Source: Gammaproteobacteria bacterium
GTDB lineage: Bacteria; Pseudomonadota; Gammaproteobacteria; Steroidobacterales; Foliamicaceae
NCBI GenBank assembly: GCA_009844425.1
Contig: VYBN01000037.1
Coordinates: 1-64,000 of the forward strand
DNA length: 64,000 bases
Direction of reading: 5' to 3'
Position 1 is the first letter of the stretch, and every line of letters starts with the position of its first letter. This document shows, piece after piece, positions 46,287-54,030 of the stretch. Made by a program: the position numbers and the translations under genes. The notes under the pieces are model-generated. The model made no database searches. It saw only the letters and a list, made by a program, of their open reading frames with translations, and was not told the origin of the DNA.

Positions 46287-47483
46287 TTATCTGCCGCCGG
46301 ATTCGCCTCGGGAATCGGGGCCGACAAGATACTGCGCCCACTCCTCCATCAGTTGCCGCCGGCGATCAAAAAGATCGCTGCGGCGATAAGCTCGCTCCAC
46401 GCGGTTGGAATTGACGTGCGCGAGCGCGAGTTCGCACACTTCGCGCGGCGCGTCCGAACGTTCCGCGCACCAGTCTCTAAAACTGCTGCGCATGCCGTGC
46501 GGAACACAGTCCAGGCCCAGTTTCCTGCACAGTCTTGTAAGGGAGTTTTGGCCCAAAGGCCGCCCGGTCGCGGACGGGAATACAAATCCGCTTGCGTCCG
46601 CCAGCTTCCGCGCCAACGACAACACCTGCAACGCCCGCGCGGACAGTGGCACACGATGCGTGCGGTTTGCCTTCATACGCTCGGCCGGTATTGTCCAGAT
46701 GGCGTTCTCCTCATCAATCTCGGACCAGCGGGCAAACCTGGCCTCGGAGCTTCGGACCGCGCAAAGGGCAAGAAACTCAAAGCACAGCGCCCGCGCCGGA
46801 TGGGCGCCCGAGGCCCTTACCCTGCACAGCGCGCCGGCCACTCGAACGTAAGGCAGCGCCCGCATATGATTGTCCGCGCTCGCAATCCGGGGGAGCGCCA
46901 CGGCCAGCGCATCGCCTGCCGGATTGTCGGTTCTGTAGCCTTGCGCTATCGCCCACCGCATTATGATGCTGATGCGCTGGCGAATGCGCCGCGCCGATTC
47001 CGGCAGCGTGGCCCAGATCGGCAGCAATACGCGCATCACGTCCCGCGGCTGGATCTTATCCACCGGCTGGCCGCCCAACTGGGCGAGCACGTATTTTTTC
47101 AGGGTTGAACGCCATTGCCCTTCGCTTTTGCTTCCCTTCTTCCATGCCTGGGACTGAATCTCAATCGTCCGTTCGGCTGCTTCCGCAAAAGTTGGCACTG
47201 CGCGCGATTTTGCCCGCGGGTCGCCACCGTGTTCGATCGCGCGGCGATTGCTCAACGCCCGGCTGCGGGCTTCGGTCAGGTTCACCACGGGGTACGAGCC
47301 CAAACCGATGTTTGTCGGTTTGCCTCCCAGGATCACTCGCTGCGCCCAGGTCTTGGAGAGTCCGCCCGCCCGCCTGGGTCTCACGAGAAGACTGAGGCCA
47401 AGCCCGCCATGGCCGTCGCCATACCGGCCTGGACGTTTGATGGCGCTCACGAAGGATGGGGAAAGTCTGCGTGGACGTTTCAT
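46287..47483 (-). CDS. P4-type tyrosine recombinase (integrase)
   Basis: This 398-aa integrase has an N-terminal DUF4102-like arm-binding domain (GLSLLVRPRRAGGLSKTWAQRV...), a core-binding SAM-like domain, and a catalytic domain with Arg (AVRSSEAR), HxxR (HGMRSSFRDW), His (LAHVNSNRVERAY) and the Tyr nucleophile in AYRRSD. The full length suggests activity. Such integrases usually insert islands in tRNA genes, but no intact tRNA is adjacent. Two 18-bp direct repeats lie directly upstream. It opens the hipBA/VapBC island. Confidence 0.93.
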   Translation of the reverse strand: MKRPRRLSPSFVSAIKRPGRYGDGHGGLGLSLLVRPRRAGGLSKTWAQRVILGGKPTNIGLGSYPVVNLTEARSRALSNRRAIEHGGDPRAKSRAVPTFAEAAERTIEIQSQAWKKGSKSEGQWRSTLKKYVLAQLGGQPVDKIQPRDVMRVLLPIWATLPESARRIRQRISIIMRWAIAQGYRTDNPAGDALAVALPRIASADNHMRALPYVRVAGALCRVRASGAHPARALCFEFLALCAVRSSEARFARWSEIDEENAIWTIPAERMKANRTHRVPLSARALQVLSLARKLADASGFVFPSATGRPLGQNSLTRLCRKLGLDCVPHGMRSSFRDWCAERSDAPREVCELALAHVNSNRVERAYRRSDLFDRRRQLMEEWAQYLVGPDSRGESGGR

Positions 47484-47488
47484 GAATT

Positions 47489-47584
47489 ATCACTTTTGCT
47501 ATTACAGGATTTGAGTTGGCCCATTCACAAACACATGTATTTGCTCCTGAATCCCGCCTGCGGTGTATCACATTTGCTATTACA
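47489..47584. repeat. 18-bp direct repeats upstream of integrase
   Basis: ATCACTTTTGCTATTACA (47489-47506) and ATCACATTTGCTATTACA (47567-47584) differ at one base and lie 78 bp apart, immediately before the integrase start. They are markedly AT-richer than the surroundings. Arm-type integrase binding sites or an autoregulatory operator are the likely roles, so the attachment region may be here. The rest of the 47484-47909 gap holds only the small frame and terminator listed separately. Confidence 0.7.
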
Positions 47585-47745
47585 AATGGGCCGAAAAACA
47601 ATGAAAGGGCCTGGACGGCCCTCCGGGAATACGCTCAATGAAAATCGGCGTTTATTCAATTATATGAGTTGCTTAAGCTCATTTTTCAGCCCTTCGGAAA
47701 GCGGTTCAAACCCTCGGTAGGCCGAATGAGTCTCCGCCTCCGGGA

Positions 47746-47856
47746 ATGTCACTCGGCGGGATCATCGAAGACTTCATCGATAACATGGACCAAGGCGAAC
47801 AGGACCTGCTCGAAGATTTTCTCCTCACGATCGACGACGGGCTTGATATCGTCTAA
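47746..47856 (+). CDS. Possible 36-aa acidic peptide
   Basis: A short frame from ATG 47746 encodes a very acidic peptide (MSLGGIIEDFIDNMDQGEQD...IDDGLDIV). The frame is open from 47677 with plausible residues (AHFSALRKAVQTLGRP) but has no start codon there, so it may be the tail of a broken gene. A perfect terminator hairpin with six T's follows on the same strand, which suggests that something is transcribed here. No family is recognised. Confidence 0.3.
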   Translation: MSLGGIIEDFIDNMDQGEQDLLEDFLLTIDDGLDIV

Positions 47857-47862
47857 TCCAAC

Positions 47863-47890
47863 CAGCAACTAGCGTTGCAGCGAGGCGGGC
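47863..47890. repeat. 28-bp direct repeat, copy 1 (hip module left edge)
   Basis: CAGCAACTAGCGTTGC followed by AGCGAGGCGGGC matches the copy at 49665-49692 in 26 of 28 positions. Its first part is itself palindromic (GCAAC-TAGC-GTTGC). The two copies bracket the hipBA genes. Confidence 0.85.
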
Positions 47891-47911
47891 TACATGCCCG
47901 CCTCGTTTTTT
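47881..47911 (+). terminator. Intrinsic terminator
   Basis: A perfect 10-bp stem (CGAGGCGGGC with its complement, loop TACAT) is followed by six T's. It would stop plus-strand transcription from the small frame upstream, and it overlaps the hipA stop codon on the other strand. Confidence 0.8.
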
Positions 47912-49214
47912 ATGGCACCAGCGCCCTGGTTCTGTGTGTCGCGCCGATCCGGCGAATGTCGCTTTGCGGGACATCGGCTTCCCTGGCGTGCCGTGGCCAA
48001 TCCGCTACCGCTGCGATCACTTCGTTGGCCATCCGGTTCGCAGACACGCGACGGATGCCGGATGAATGGGCGAACTGCAGAAGGTCGCTGCGCTCGAAAT
48101 TGTCCTGCTTGCCGACAACGCTCATCTGATGCTTGCCGGTCCAGGCGCCGCCGGGATTGTAGGAGTAGGCGATGTCGTAGGCGGGAGACAGCATCCACTT
48201 GCCGTCGGGTGTCATCAGAAACGAGATGTTCTTCACGTGATCATCCTGGTTGCGGGCTGCAATATTGAACACCGTGCGCCGATACTGCTGTTCAACCGCG
48301 GCCATGCCCAGGCCAAGCCGGTGAATCGTTTCCATTGCCTGTTCGTAGGCATAGGCGCCAGGCTGATAGTAGTCGAAATGCCGCAGCGCGCCGAGTGACT
48401 GCATGTGGATCTTGCGGCCCTCCGCGTCGCGGTCGAACCGGCGGGTTATGAAATGGCTGCGCCCGCCCTCATGGTGCAACCGGCACTCCGACATCACGAT
48501 CCCGGCATCCCGCGCCATCCGGTGGTAGGCGTACTCGATCTTTCCGTAACCCTGCGGGTCGGCGAGTTCTCGATCGCGGTTGTTGCCGACCCCGTCAAAC
48601 TTCAGAATCCAGTGCTCGAATCCCTTCTTCGTCTCGACCTGACCGGACCGAAACTCTCCGGTTCCGGGGTTCCAGGCCAGCAAGGCCTTGGCGCGGGCGC
48701 CGCCGGCCGATGTTCCCACGGTCAGTATGTCTTCGAGCGCGGCATGGTCGTCGACTCCGTCCAAAGCGCCCTGAAGCTGCGCTCGGGACTTCAACACGCG
48801 ATTCGCCAGATCGACCAGCTCGGCGACTTCCACTTCCCCATCCTTGCCGCTGCGCGCTATTGCAGGCTCGAACTCGAGGGCGCCCATGCCGCGCGAACCG
48901 ATATAGCAGAGCCGGTCGACCGGACTGAAATCCTCCACGCGCCGTCCGGTCGTCGCCAGCCAGACATCGATCAGCCGGTTCCCGAAATCGTCCGGAAGCG
49001 CGTCCGCCAGCAGCCCGGGCAGTCCCTTGAACGCGTCGCGCCCCAAAGCCGGGAATTCATACGGCGCCTCGCGGGCCGGCATCACAAAAGGGGCAAGCTC
49101 GATCCCGGCCGCGGCGAAGGCGGGGTCGTGCTGGAATACGCCAAGGGCGCGCTCGGCATCCCAGGACACAGCCCCGATACGCCGACCCCACAGTTTTACG
49201 GAGGCATCAGTCAC
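47910..49214 (-). CDS. hipA: HipA-family serine/threonine kinase toxin
   Basis: This 434-aa kinase toxin family (HipA phosphorylates glutamyl-tRNA synthetase in E. coli) shows an N-terminal HipA_N domain (LWGRRIGAVSWD), the GTSAGGARAKALL ATP loop, the catalytic NQDDHVKN and the metal-binding SPAYDIAYSY motif. The start is GTG at 49214, overlapping the end of hipB by 8 bp, the usual order for this module. All active-site residues seem intact. It is bracketed by 28-bp direct repeats. Confidence 0.92.
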   Translation of the reverse strand: MTDASVKLWGRRIGAVSWDAERALGVFQHDPAFAAAGIELAPFVMPAREAPYEFPALGRDAFKGLPGLLADALPDDFGNRLIDVWLATTGRRVEDFSPVDRLCYIGSRGMGALEFEPAIARSGKDGEVEVAELVDLANRVLKSRAQLQGALDGVDDHAALEDILTVGTSAGGARAKALLAWNPGTGEFRSGQVETKKGFEHWILKFDGVGNNRDRELADPQGYGKIEYAYHRMARDAGIVMSECRLHHEGGRSHFITRRFDRDAEGRKIHMQSLGALRHFDYYQPGAYAYEQAMETIHRLGLGMAAVEQQYRRTVFNIAARNQDDHVKNISFLMTPDGKWMLSPAYDIAYSYNPGGAWTGKHQMSVVGKQDNFERSDLLQFAHSSGIRRVSANRMANEVIAAVADWPRHAREADVPQSDIRRIGATHRTRALVP

Positions 49215-49560
49215 GGGACGGCTGGTTCCAGGTCCACGGCGCGTTCGACGCTTCGGCGTGCTTCGGGCGGGCGCGGCGCCGTTCTGAGCCGCGGCGTTCC
49301 ACGCGCTCGATCGGCCGGATGCCGTGCGAGGGCAGAGCCGCCAGCAGGGCGTCGCCCAGCCCCAGCGCGAGTGCGGTCCGCAGGAAGCTGTCGAGGCTGG
49401 TGGGCTGCCCGGCTTCCAGCCGGCGAAGCGTTCGCAGTCCAATTCCGGCTTCGCGGGCCAGGGTCTTTTGGGTAACGTTTCTTGCAAGGCGCAGCTGCGC
49501 CAGGCGCTGGCCCAGCTCAGCGGCTACTTCGGGCGCCGTCGTATTGTATAAAGCAGCCAT
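49207..49560 (-). CDS. hipB: HipB-like helix-turn-helix antitoxin
   Basis: This 117-aa Xre-type regulator has the HTH at about residues 15-70 (LGQRLAQLRLARNVTQKTLAREAGIGLRTLRRLE). The tail is Arg-rich and longer than in E. coli HipB. AGAGG 6 nt before the ATG at 49560 sets the start; an upstream in-frame ATG at 49629 is less likely. The region before it is AT-rich and probably contains the module promoter. Confidence 0.88.
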   Translation of the reverse strand: MAALYNTTAPEVAAELGQRLAQLRLARNVTQKTLAREAGIGLRTLRRLEAGQPTSLDSFLRTALALGLGDALLAALPSHGIRPIERVERRGSERRRARPKHAEASNAPWTWNQPSRD

Positions 49561-49664
49561 ATATGGCCTCTTAATATTTGATAGAGATTTTATAGGCCAG
49601 ATATTGCCTTTAGTATGAATACTAGTCAAGATCGCTGCTTACTGGCTAGCGATCTCATCCCAGG

Positions 49665-49692
49665 CAGCAACTAGCGTTGCGGCTAGGCGGGC
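49665..49692. repeat. 28-bp direct repeat, copy 2 (hip module right edge)
   Basis: CAGCAACTAGCGTTGC followed by GGCTAGGCGGGC, 26/28 identical to 47863-47890. It overlaps the stop codon of the PIN-domain gene (49683-49685). Confidence 0.85.
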
Positions 49693-50090
49693 AGACGGCT
49701 CAAGGCTTGCGCGGGTGTGATGGCCGGGATAGGGGAGCGTTGGTAGTCCCTGACGTTGCGGGTGACGATGCGCGAAGCGCCGCAGGACCTTGCAGCGGCT
49801 ACCTGCATCGCGTCCTCAAAGTCCTTCATGGGCAAGGAAGCAGCGTAACGAATTGCCTCCGCGTCACCCGCCGCTACGCCGATGAAGCGGGTCAATTCGG
49901 CGATAAAGTTGCGTGCGCTTTTCCGTCCGCGCGACGGGGACACCAGGTAGTGGAAATTGGCGACGGAATGCCACGCAATGAACGCGGTTTGCCCGGTTGC
50001 CTCGATACGATCGAGAAGGGCCGCGGCGGTTTCCGAATGGGGGCGCCGATCCAGCGCCAGGTCGATGAGGACATCCGTGTCCAGCAGTAT
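49683..50090 (-). CDS. PIN-domain VapC-like toxin without canonical start
   Basis: The frame begins immediately after the antitoxin TAA and encodes a full 135-residue PIN domain: first Asp in LLDTDVLIDLAL, then SETAAALLDR, the DFEDAMQ Asp, and the late TRNVRDY. No ATG, GTG or TTG occurs before the catalytic Asp motif; the first codons are ATA CTG CTG. It is in the same frame as the antitoxin, so either an ATA/CTG start, readthrough of the TAA, or loss of the start codon applies. The next canonical start (GTG 49943) would remove the active site. Confidence 0.7.
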   Translation of the reverse strand: MLLDTDVLIDLALDRRPHSETAAALLDRIEATGQTAFIAWHSVANFHYLVSPSRGRKSARNFIAELTRFIGVAAGDAEAIRYAASLPMKDFEDAMQVAAARSCGASRIVTRNVRDYQRSPIPAITPAQALSRLPA

Positions 50091-50312
50091 TTACAGATAT
50101 TTCCTGGCCAGGGCCTCGTATCGCCCATCGTCGCGCCCGGCCGACTGCAGCCGGCCGCGCCAGCGCGTGGCGAATGACTGAGTGTGGCCCGCGGCCATTG
50201 CGCGCAGCGCGCCTTCCACGAGAGAAGAAAGCGATACGCCCCGCGAGCGCGCATATTGCTTGGCGACAGGCAGCAGCTCCGCATCCACTGTGAGGGTAAG
50301 TTTCCTTTTCAT
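50091..50312 (-). CDS. DUF6364-like/ribbon-helix antitoxin
   Basis: This 73-aa protein has an N-terminal LTLTVDAELLPVAKQYARSRGVSLSSLVEGAL, typical of DUF6364 antitoxins that pair with PIN toxins. The C-terminus would wrap the toxin. Its TAA directly abuts the toxin frame. Two ATACGTAT palindromes lie just upstream, so autorepression is likely. Confidence 0.8.
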   Translation of the reverse strand: MKRKLTLTVDAELLPVAKQYARSRGVSLSSLVEGALRAMAAGHTQSFATRWRGRLQSAGRDDGRYEALARKYL

Positions 50313-50330
50313 GGCTTCAGTACCACAAAG

Positions 50331-50359
50331 ATACGTATAGCATAGTCATCAATACGTAT
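50331..50359. promoter_or_regulatory. Twin ATACGTAT operator of the VapBC-like module
   Basis: The palindrome ATACGTAT occurs at 50331-50338 and 50352-50359, 21 bp (two turns) apart and 19 bp before the antitoxin start. The pair overlaps the likely promoter, as is usual for antitoxin autorepression. Confidence 0.5.
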
Positions 50360-50616
50360 ATGTCAATGAGTCGCGTACACGAGCTCTATTCGCTTATCTT
50401 TTGTTCGGCAGTCTGGGCTGTGTGACCCTGATCATCGCCGCCATAAGATTCCTCTGAATTACAGCGTGCTCGCCCGCCTCGCTCCCGGGATAGTTTCCTC
50501 CCTCCAGAGCCCATCCATTGCTCTTTCGTTTGACATTGCCTGCTGGAATCGGCTAAAACAGAACGTGGATGGACCGCCGCTGGGGCGTTCCAGAAAATCG
50601 TTCAAGGAGGATCAAT
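50360..50616. other. Intergenic region with no gene seen
   Basis: No coding frame with a ribosome site was found. The sequence is somewhat AT-richer than average and should hold the promoter of the coiled-coil gene. CAAGGAGGATC at its end is the ribosome site of that gene. Confidence 0.5.
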
Positions 50617-51069
50617 ATGCCGCAGCCCGCTCTCGACACTCACGCGGAAGTACGGAAACTCAAACAGGCTGGCTGCCCGGAGGAGCAAGCAGAAGCCATG
50701 GTTGAATTGGTCAGCCGAGCTCCCCTGAACGCGCAGATCGTCAGCCGCCTCGAGCGGCTGGAATCGAAAGTTGACGATATCGAAGCCAACATGGCCACCA
50801 GGGCTGATTTGGCCTCTCTGCGCGCCGACATGGTGGAGCGCGTCGAGTCGCTGCGCGCTGACATGACGGAGCGCGTCGAGTCGCTGCGCGCCGGCATGAC
50901 GGAGCGTGTCGAGTCGCTGCGCGCTGACGGCGTGGAATTGAACATGTCCGCCAAGGTCAGCGTTGAAGCTCTGCGGGCGCAAATGGTACGCATGATGTGG
51001 GTTCAGAGCCTGGCGCTGGCCACGCTCATCATCAGCATGACCGGCATCATGATCAGCCTTGCGGGCTGA
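50617..51069 (+). CDS. DUF1640-like coiled-coil membrane protein
   Basis: This 150-aa protein starts with a THAEVRKLKQAGCPEEQAEAMVELV segment as in DUF1640/CCDC90-like proteins, followed by a long coiled coil and a C-terminal membrane span (about 127-147). Within the coil three exact-length 33-bp units (50827-50925) encode 11-residue repeats of the type DMTERVESLRA. A strong AAGGAGG precedes the ATG at 50617. The family is often found beside toxin-antitoxin or phage genes; its function is unknown. Confidence 0.8.
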   Translation: MPQPALDTHAEVRKLKQAGCPEEQAEAMVELVSRAPLNAQIVSRLERLESKVDDIEANMATRADLASLRADMVERVESLRADMTERVESLRAGMTERVESLRADGVELNMSAKVSVEALRAQMVRMMWVQSLALATLIISMTGIMISLAG

Positions 51070-51239
51070 CGACCCTCAACCCTGCCTCACCGTTCCAGGG
51101 AATTCGTAAGGTTCCTCTGATCCACGCCAGCCCGCCCGGCGTGGAAGACAATTGAAGCGGGCTGGCTGACGCCGGCGCTTGCTCCCGGGCGTGAGGCGGG
51201 GGCGCCTTTGCTCGCCCGGCCCGCATATAATTCAAAGCG

Positions 51240-51842
51240 ATGCAATCACCGGTGCTTGAGCGGCTGGTGGGCGGGGCGGTCCTGGTGGGACTGCTCCTGT
51301 TGCTGGCCCTGGCAATCGGCCCGCGGGAAGGGGTCCGCATGCCGGACGAAGAGGGTTCTGAACGCCCTGTGGCTGACGTCGCACCTCAACCCGCCGAACC
51401 GGACATCGCCGCGTCGGACGAAACCCGCCTGGAACCCGGTCCGCGCACCGTCGCCCAATGGGTGCCGCCGGGTTCGGTGCCCCACGCGCCGCAGCCCGCC
51501 AGGGCTTTCGTTGCACCACCGGAAACGAGCGAACAAGCCGCGCCCTTGCCGAGCCCAAGCGAAGCTTCAGAAACGCCCGTGGCCGGGGCCGCGGGCGCGC
51601 TTCAGTGGGCCGTGCAGCTCGGCAGTTTCTCCTCGCGCGCGAACGCCGATGCGCTGTCCGAATGGTGCCGTGAACAGGGATATGGCGTGCAGGTCGTGAC
51701 CGGGCAGGACGGCGACCAGACCCTGCACAAGGTACGCGTGGGCCCCTATGCAGCCAGGGGCGACGCCGATTCGGCGGTCGCCGAGCTGGCTCTTCTGGGA
51801 CGTGACGGTTTCGTTTCGGATTGGGAGAATGCATCGCCGTGA
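51240..51842 (+). CDS. SPOR-domain protein
   Basis: This 200-aa inner-membrane protein has one N-terminal span (about 11-28), a Pro/Glu-rich periplasmic linker, and a C-terminal SPOR domain (about 118-195: WAVQLGSFSSRANADAL...KVRVGPYA) that binds glycan strands at the division septum. In related genomes it lies between folC and cvpA. It overlaps cvpA by 4 bp. Confidence 0.9.
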   Translation: MQSPVLERLVGGAVLVGLLLLLALAIGPREGVRMPDEEGSERPVADVAPQPAEPDIAASDETRLEPGPRTVAQWVPPGSVPHAPQPARAFVAPPETSEQAAPLPSPSEASETPVAGAAGALQWAVQLGSFSSRANADALSEWCREQGYGVQVVTGQDGDQTLHKVRVGPYAARGDADSAVAELALLGRDGFVSDWENASP

Positions 51843-52375
51843 CCCTGTTCGACTGGATCGTATTGGTGATTTTCATTTCCGCCGCCTGGCTCGGAATGAA
51901 ACGCGGTTTCCTGTCCGCCGCCCTGAGCCTTGCGACCTGGGTTGCGGGCGTGTTTCTGGCCTTTGCCTTCGGCGACATGGTCGTGGACACGCTGCTGTCC
52001 GGGTGGCCGGCGAAGATCGAGGTCTGGCTCGCGAACAATCCGCTCGCCGGCGCAATTTTTCGCGGTCCGTCGGTCGCCGAGTCCGTGGCGCTCTGGGCGG
52101 CCAGGCTGGGCGTGCTCGTGGTCGTGCTCGTGATCGGCTCGACCCTGGCGGGCCTGGCCTCCCGGGCCGTGGAAAACAGCGTGCTGGCTTCCGCGAATCG
52201 CGCCTTGGGCGTATTATTGGGCGCAGCCAAAGGCTGGCTGATTGCAGGTGGACTTCTGCTCTTGTGCATACACGTGGGGCCCGAGACCTGGGTGCGGGAT
52301 TCGATGAGCCTGCCTGTCCTTGAACCGGTCAGCGACGCCCTGAGCCTGCTGCTCAAGGCACTGGGTGGCCGCTGA
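51839..52375 (+). CDS. cvpA: CvpA family membrane protein
   Basis: This 178-aa protein has four expected spans, starting TLFDWIVLVIFISAAWLGMKRGFL, the typical CvpA opening. In E. coli it is needed for colicin V production and envelope stress tolerance. The GTG start at 51839 overlaps the SPOR stop (GTGA), and its stop overlaps purF by one base, so the three genes are translated together. Confidence 0.93.
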   Translation: MTLFDWIVLVIFISAAWLGMKRGFLSAALSLATWVAGVFLAFAFGDMVVDTLLSGWPAKIEVWLANNPLAGAIFRGPSVAESVALWAARLGVLVVVLVIGSTLAGLASRAVENSVLASANRALGVLLGAAKGWLIAGGLLLLCIHVGPETWVRDSMSLPVLEPVSDALSLLLKALGGR

Positions 52376-53958
52376 TGTGCGGGATCGTCGGCCTGATGGG
52401 TCACGGCGCGGCGGCGCCGGAAATCTACGACGCGCTCATCATGCTCCAGCACCGGGGCCAGGACGCCGCCGGCATCCTCACCGACGATGAAGGCATGTGC
52501 CGCAAGCGCCGCGCCCGCGGACTCGTGCGCGAGACGTTCCGCACCCGCCACATGCAGAACCTGCGGGGCTCGGCCGGCCTGGGCCATGTGCGCTATCCGA
52601 CCGCCGGGTCCGACAAGAACTCGGAAACCCAGCCGTTCTTCGTCAACAGCCCCTACGGGATCGCCCTGGCGCATAACGGCAATCTGACCAATGCGCACGA
52701 GCTGGCCGGCGAGATGCGCCAGCGCGACCGCCGCTATCTGAATACCGATTCCGACAGCGAGCTGCTGCTCAACGTGTTCGCCCACGAGCTGCTGCGCACC
52801 TCGCGCCGGTCGATGGACACCGAAGCCGTCTTTCGTGCGGTGCGCGGCGTGCACAAGCGCTGCAAGGGCGCCTACTCGGTCGTCTGCATGATCCTGGGCT
52901 TCGGGCTGGTCGCTTTCCGCGATCCCTACGGCATCCGGCCGATGGTCGTCGGCCGGCGGGAAAGCGGCAAGGGGCCGGAATACCTGGTGGCTTCGGAAAG
53001 CGTTGCCCTGCAGCAGCTCGGCTTCGAACTGGAGCGCGACGTGATGCCGGGCGAGGCCTGGGTCTTCCCCTACGGCGAGGAAGCGGTGACCCGCCAGTGC
53101 GCGGCCCGCACGCAATACACACCCTGCATCTTCGAATACGTCTATTTCGCCCGCCCGGACTCGCTCATGGACCGCATTTCGGTGCACAAGGCGCGCCTGA
53201 GAATGGGCGAGCGCCTGGTGGAGAAGATCCAGCGCGAGCACGACACCAGCGACGTGGACGTCGTGATTCCGATCCCGGACACCAGCCGCACCAGCGCCAT
53301 GGAAGTTGCGAACCGGCTGAACGTAAAGTACCGCGAGGGCTTCATCAAGAACCGCTACATAGGCCGCACCTTCATCATGCCGGGCCAGGACGAGCGCAAG
53401 CGCTCGGTGCGCCAGAAGCTCAACCCCATCAACCTGGAATTCCGCGGCAAGAACGTGCTGCTGGTGGACGATTCCATCGTGCGCGGCACGACTTCGCGGC
53501 AGATCGTCGAGATGTCGCGGGAGGCGGGCGCCAGGAAGGTGTACTTCGCTTCGGCCGCCCCGCCGGTCCGCTACCAGAACGTTTACGGCATCGACATGCC
53601 GGCGCCGGAGGAGTTGATCGCGGCCAACCGCACGGTGGAGGAAGTCGAGGAAAGAATCGGCGCCGACTGGCTGGTTTACCAGGACCTGGGCGATCTGATC
53701 TCGGCGGTCAACTTCCGGCGTGCGGAGATCACGGGTTTCGACGTTTCATGCTTCAACGGCCAGTACGTGACCGGCGGCGTGGACGGCAAGCTGCTCCGAC
53801 GGGTCGCCAGGGAGCGCGCTGACAAGGTGCGGGCCAAGCGCAAATCGCGCAAGCGGAAGGCCAGGAAGGCCGCGCGGGTGGCCGGCGCCGAACCGGTGGC
53901 CGCCGCCCGCCCGCCGAAGATGGCCGAGCTGCCCGCCCTCGAAGTCAAAAGCAGCTAA
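52375..53958 (+). CDS. purF: Amidophosphoribosyltransferase
   Basis: This 527-aa enzyme makes phosphoribosylamine from PRPP and glutamine, the first committed step of purine synthesis. Cys2 after the initiator Met is the glutaminase nucleophile (MCGIVGLMGHG), and the PRPP loop is VLLVDDSIVRGTTS. The C-terminus has an extra Lys/Arg-rich tail (RAKRKSRKRKARKAARV) of about 25 residues. A family-2 element follows. Confidence 0.97.
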   Translation: MCGIVGLMGHGAAAPEIYDALIMLQHRGQDAAGILTDDEGMCRKRRARGLVRETFRTRHMQNLRGSAGLGHVRYPTAGSDKNSETQPFFVNSPYGIALAHNGNLTNAHELAGEMRQRDRRYLNTDSDSELLLNVFAHELLRTSRRSMDTEAVFRAVRGVHKRCKGAYSVVCMILGFGLVAFRDPYGIRPMVVGRRESGKGPEYLVASESVALQQLGFELERDVMPGEAWVFPYGEEAVTRQCAARTQYTPCIFEYVYFARPDSLMDRISVHKARLRMGERLVEKIQREHDTSDVDVVIPIPDTSRTSAMEVANRLNVKYREGFIKNRYIGRTFIMPGQDERKRSVRQKLNPINLEFRGKNVLLVDDSIVRGTTSRQIVEMSREAGARKVYFASAAPPVRYQNVYGIDMPAPEELIAANRTVEEVEERIGADWLVYQDLGDLISAVNFRRAEITGFDVSCFNGQYVTGGVDGKLLRRVARERADKVRAKRKSRKRKARKAARVAGAEPVAAARPPKMAELPALEVKSS

Positions 53959-53963
53959 ACGAA

Positions 53964-54018
53964 CCTGGGAACGAGGACGTCTCGTCCTCGCGGAGGGCGG
54001 GACGCCCTCGCTCCCAGG
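53964..54018. repeat. Family-2 element between purF and lpxH
   Basis: Outer CCTGGGA pairs with TCCCAGG; inner hairpins are GAGGACG-TCT-CGTCCTC and GAGGGCG-GGA-CGCCCTC. The first hairpin differs from other copies at a compensated base pair. It lies between two convergent genes. Confidence 0.9.
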
Positions 54019-54030
54019 GGGAATTACCGG

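Noticed and set aside
47700-47730. GGTTCAAACCCTC resembles a tRNA T-arm next to the integrase
   Set aside because: No acceptor, D or anticodon arm could be folded around it, and the sequence also reads as an open frame; too little for a tRNA remnant call.
49561-49604. Inverted ATATGGCCT/AGGCC-ATAT as a HipB operator
   Set aside because: One half coincides with the ribosome site of hipB and the spacing does not match known HipB operators, so chance is as likely.
47863-49692. Direct repeats at toxin 3' ends as integron attC sites
   Set aside because: The repeat lacks the 7-bp attC core consensus at its ends and no integron integrase is present; the nearby recombinase is P4-type.
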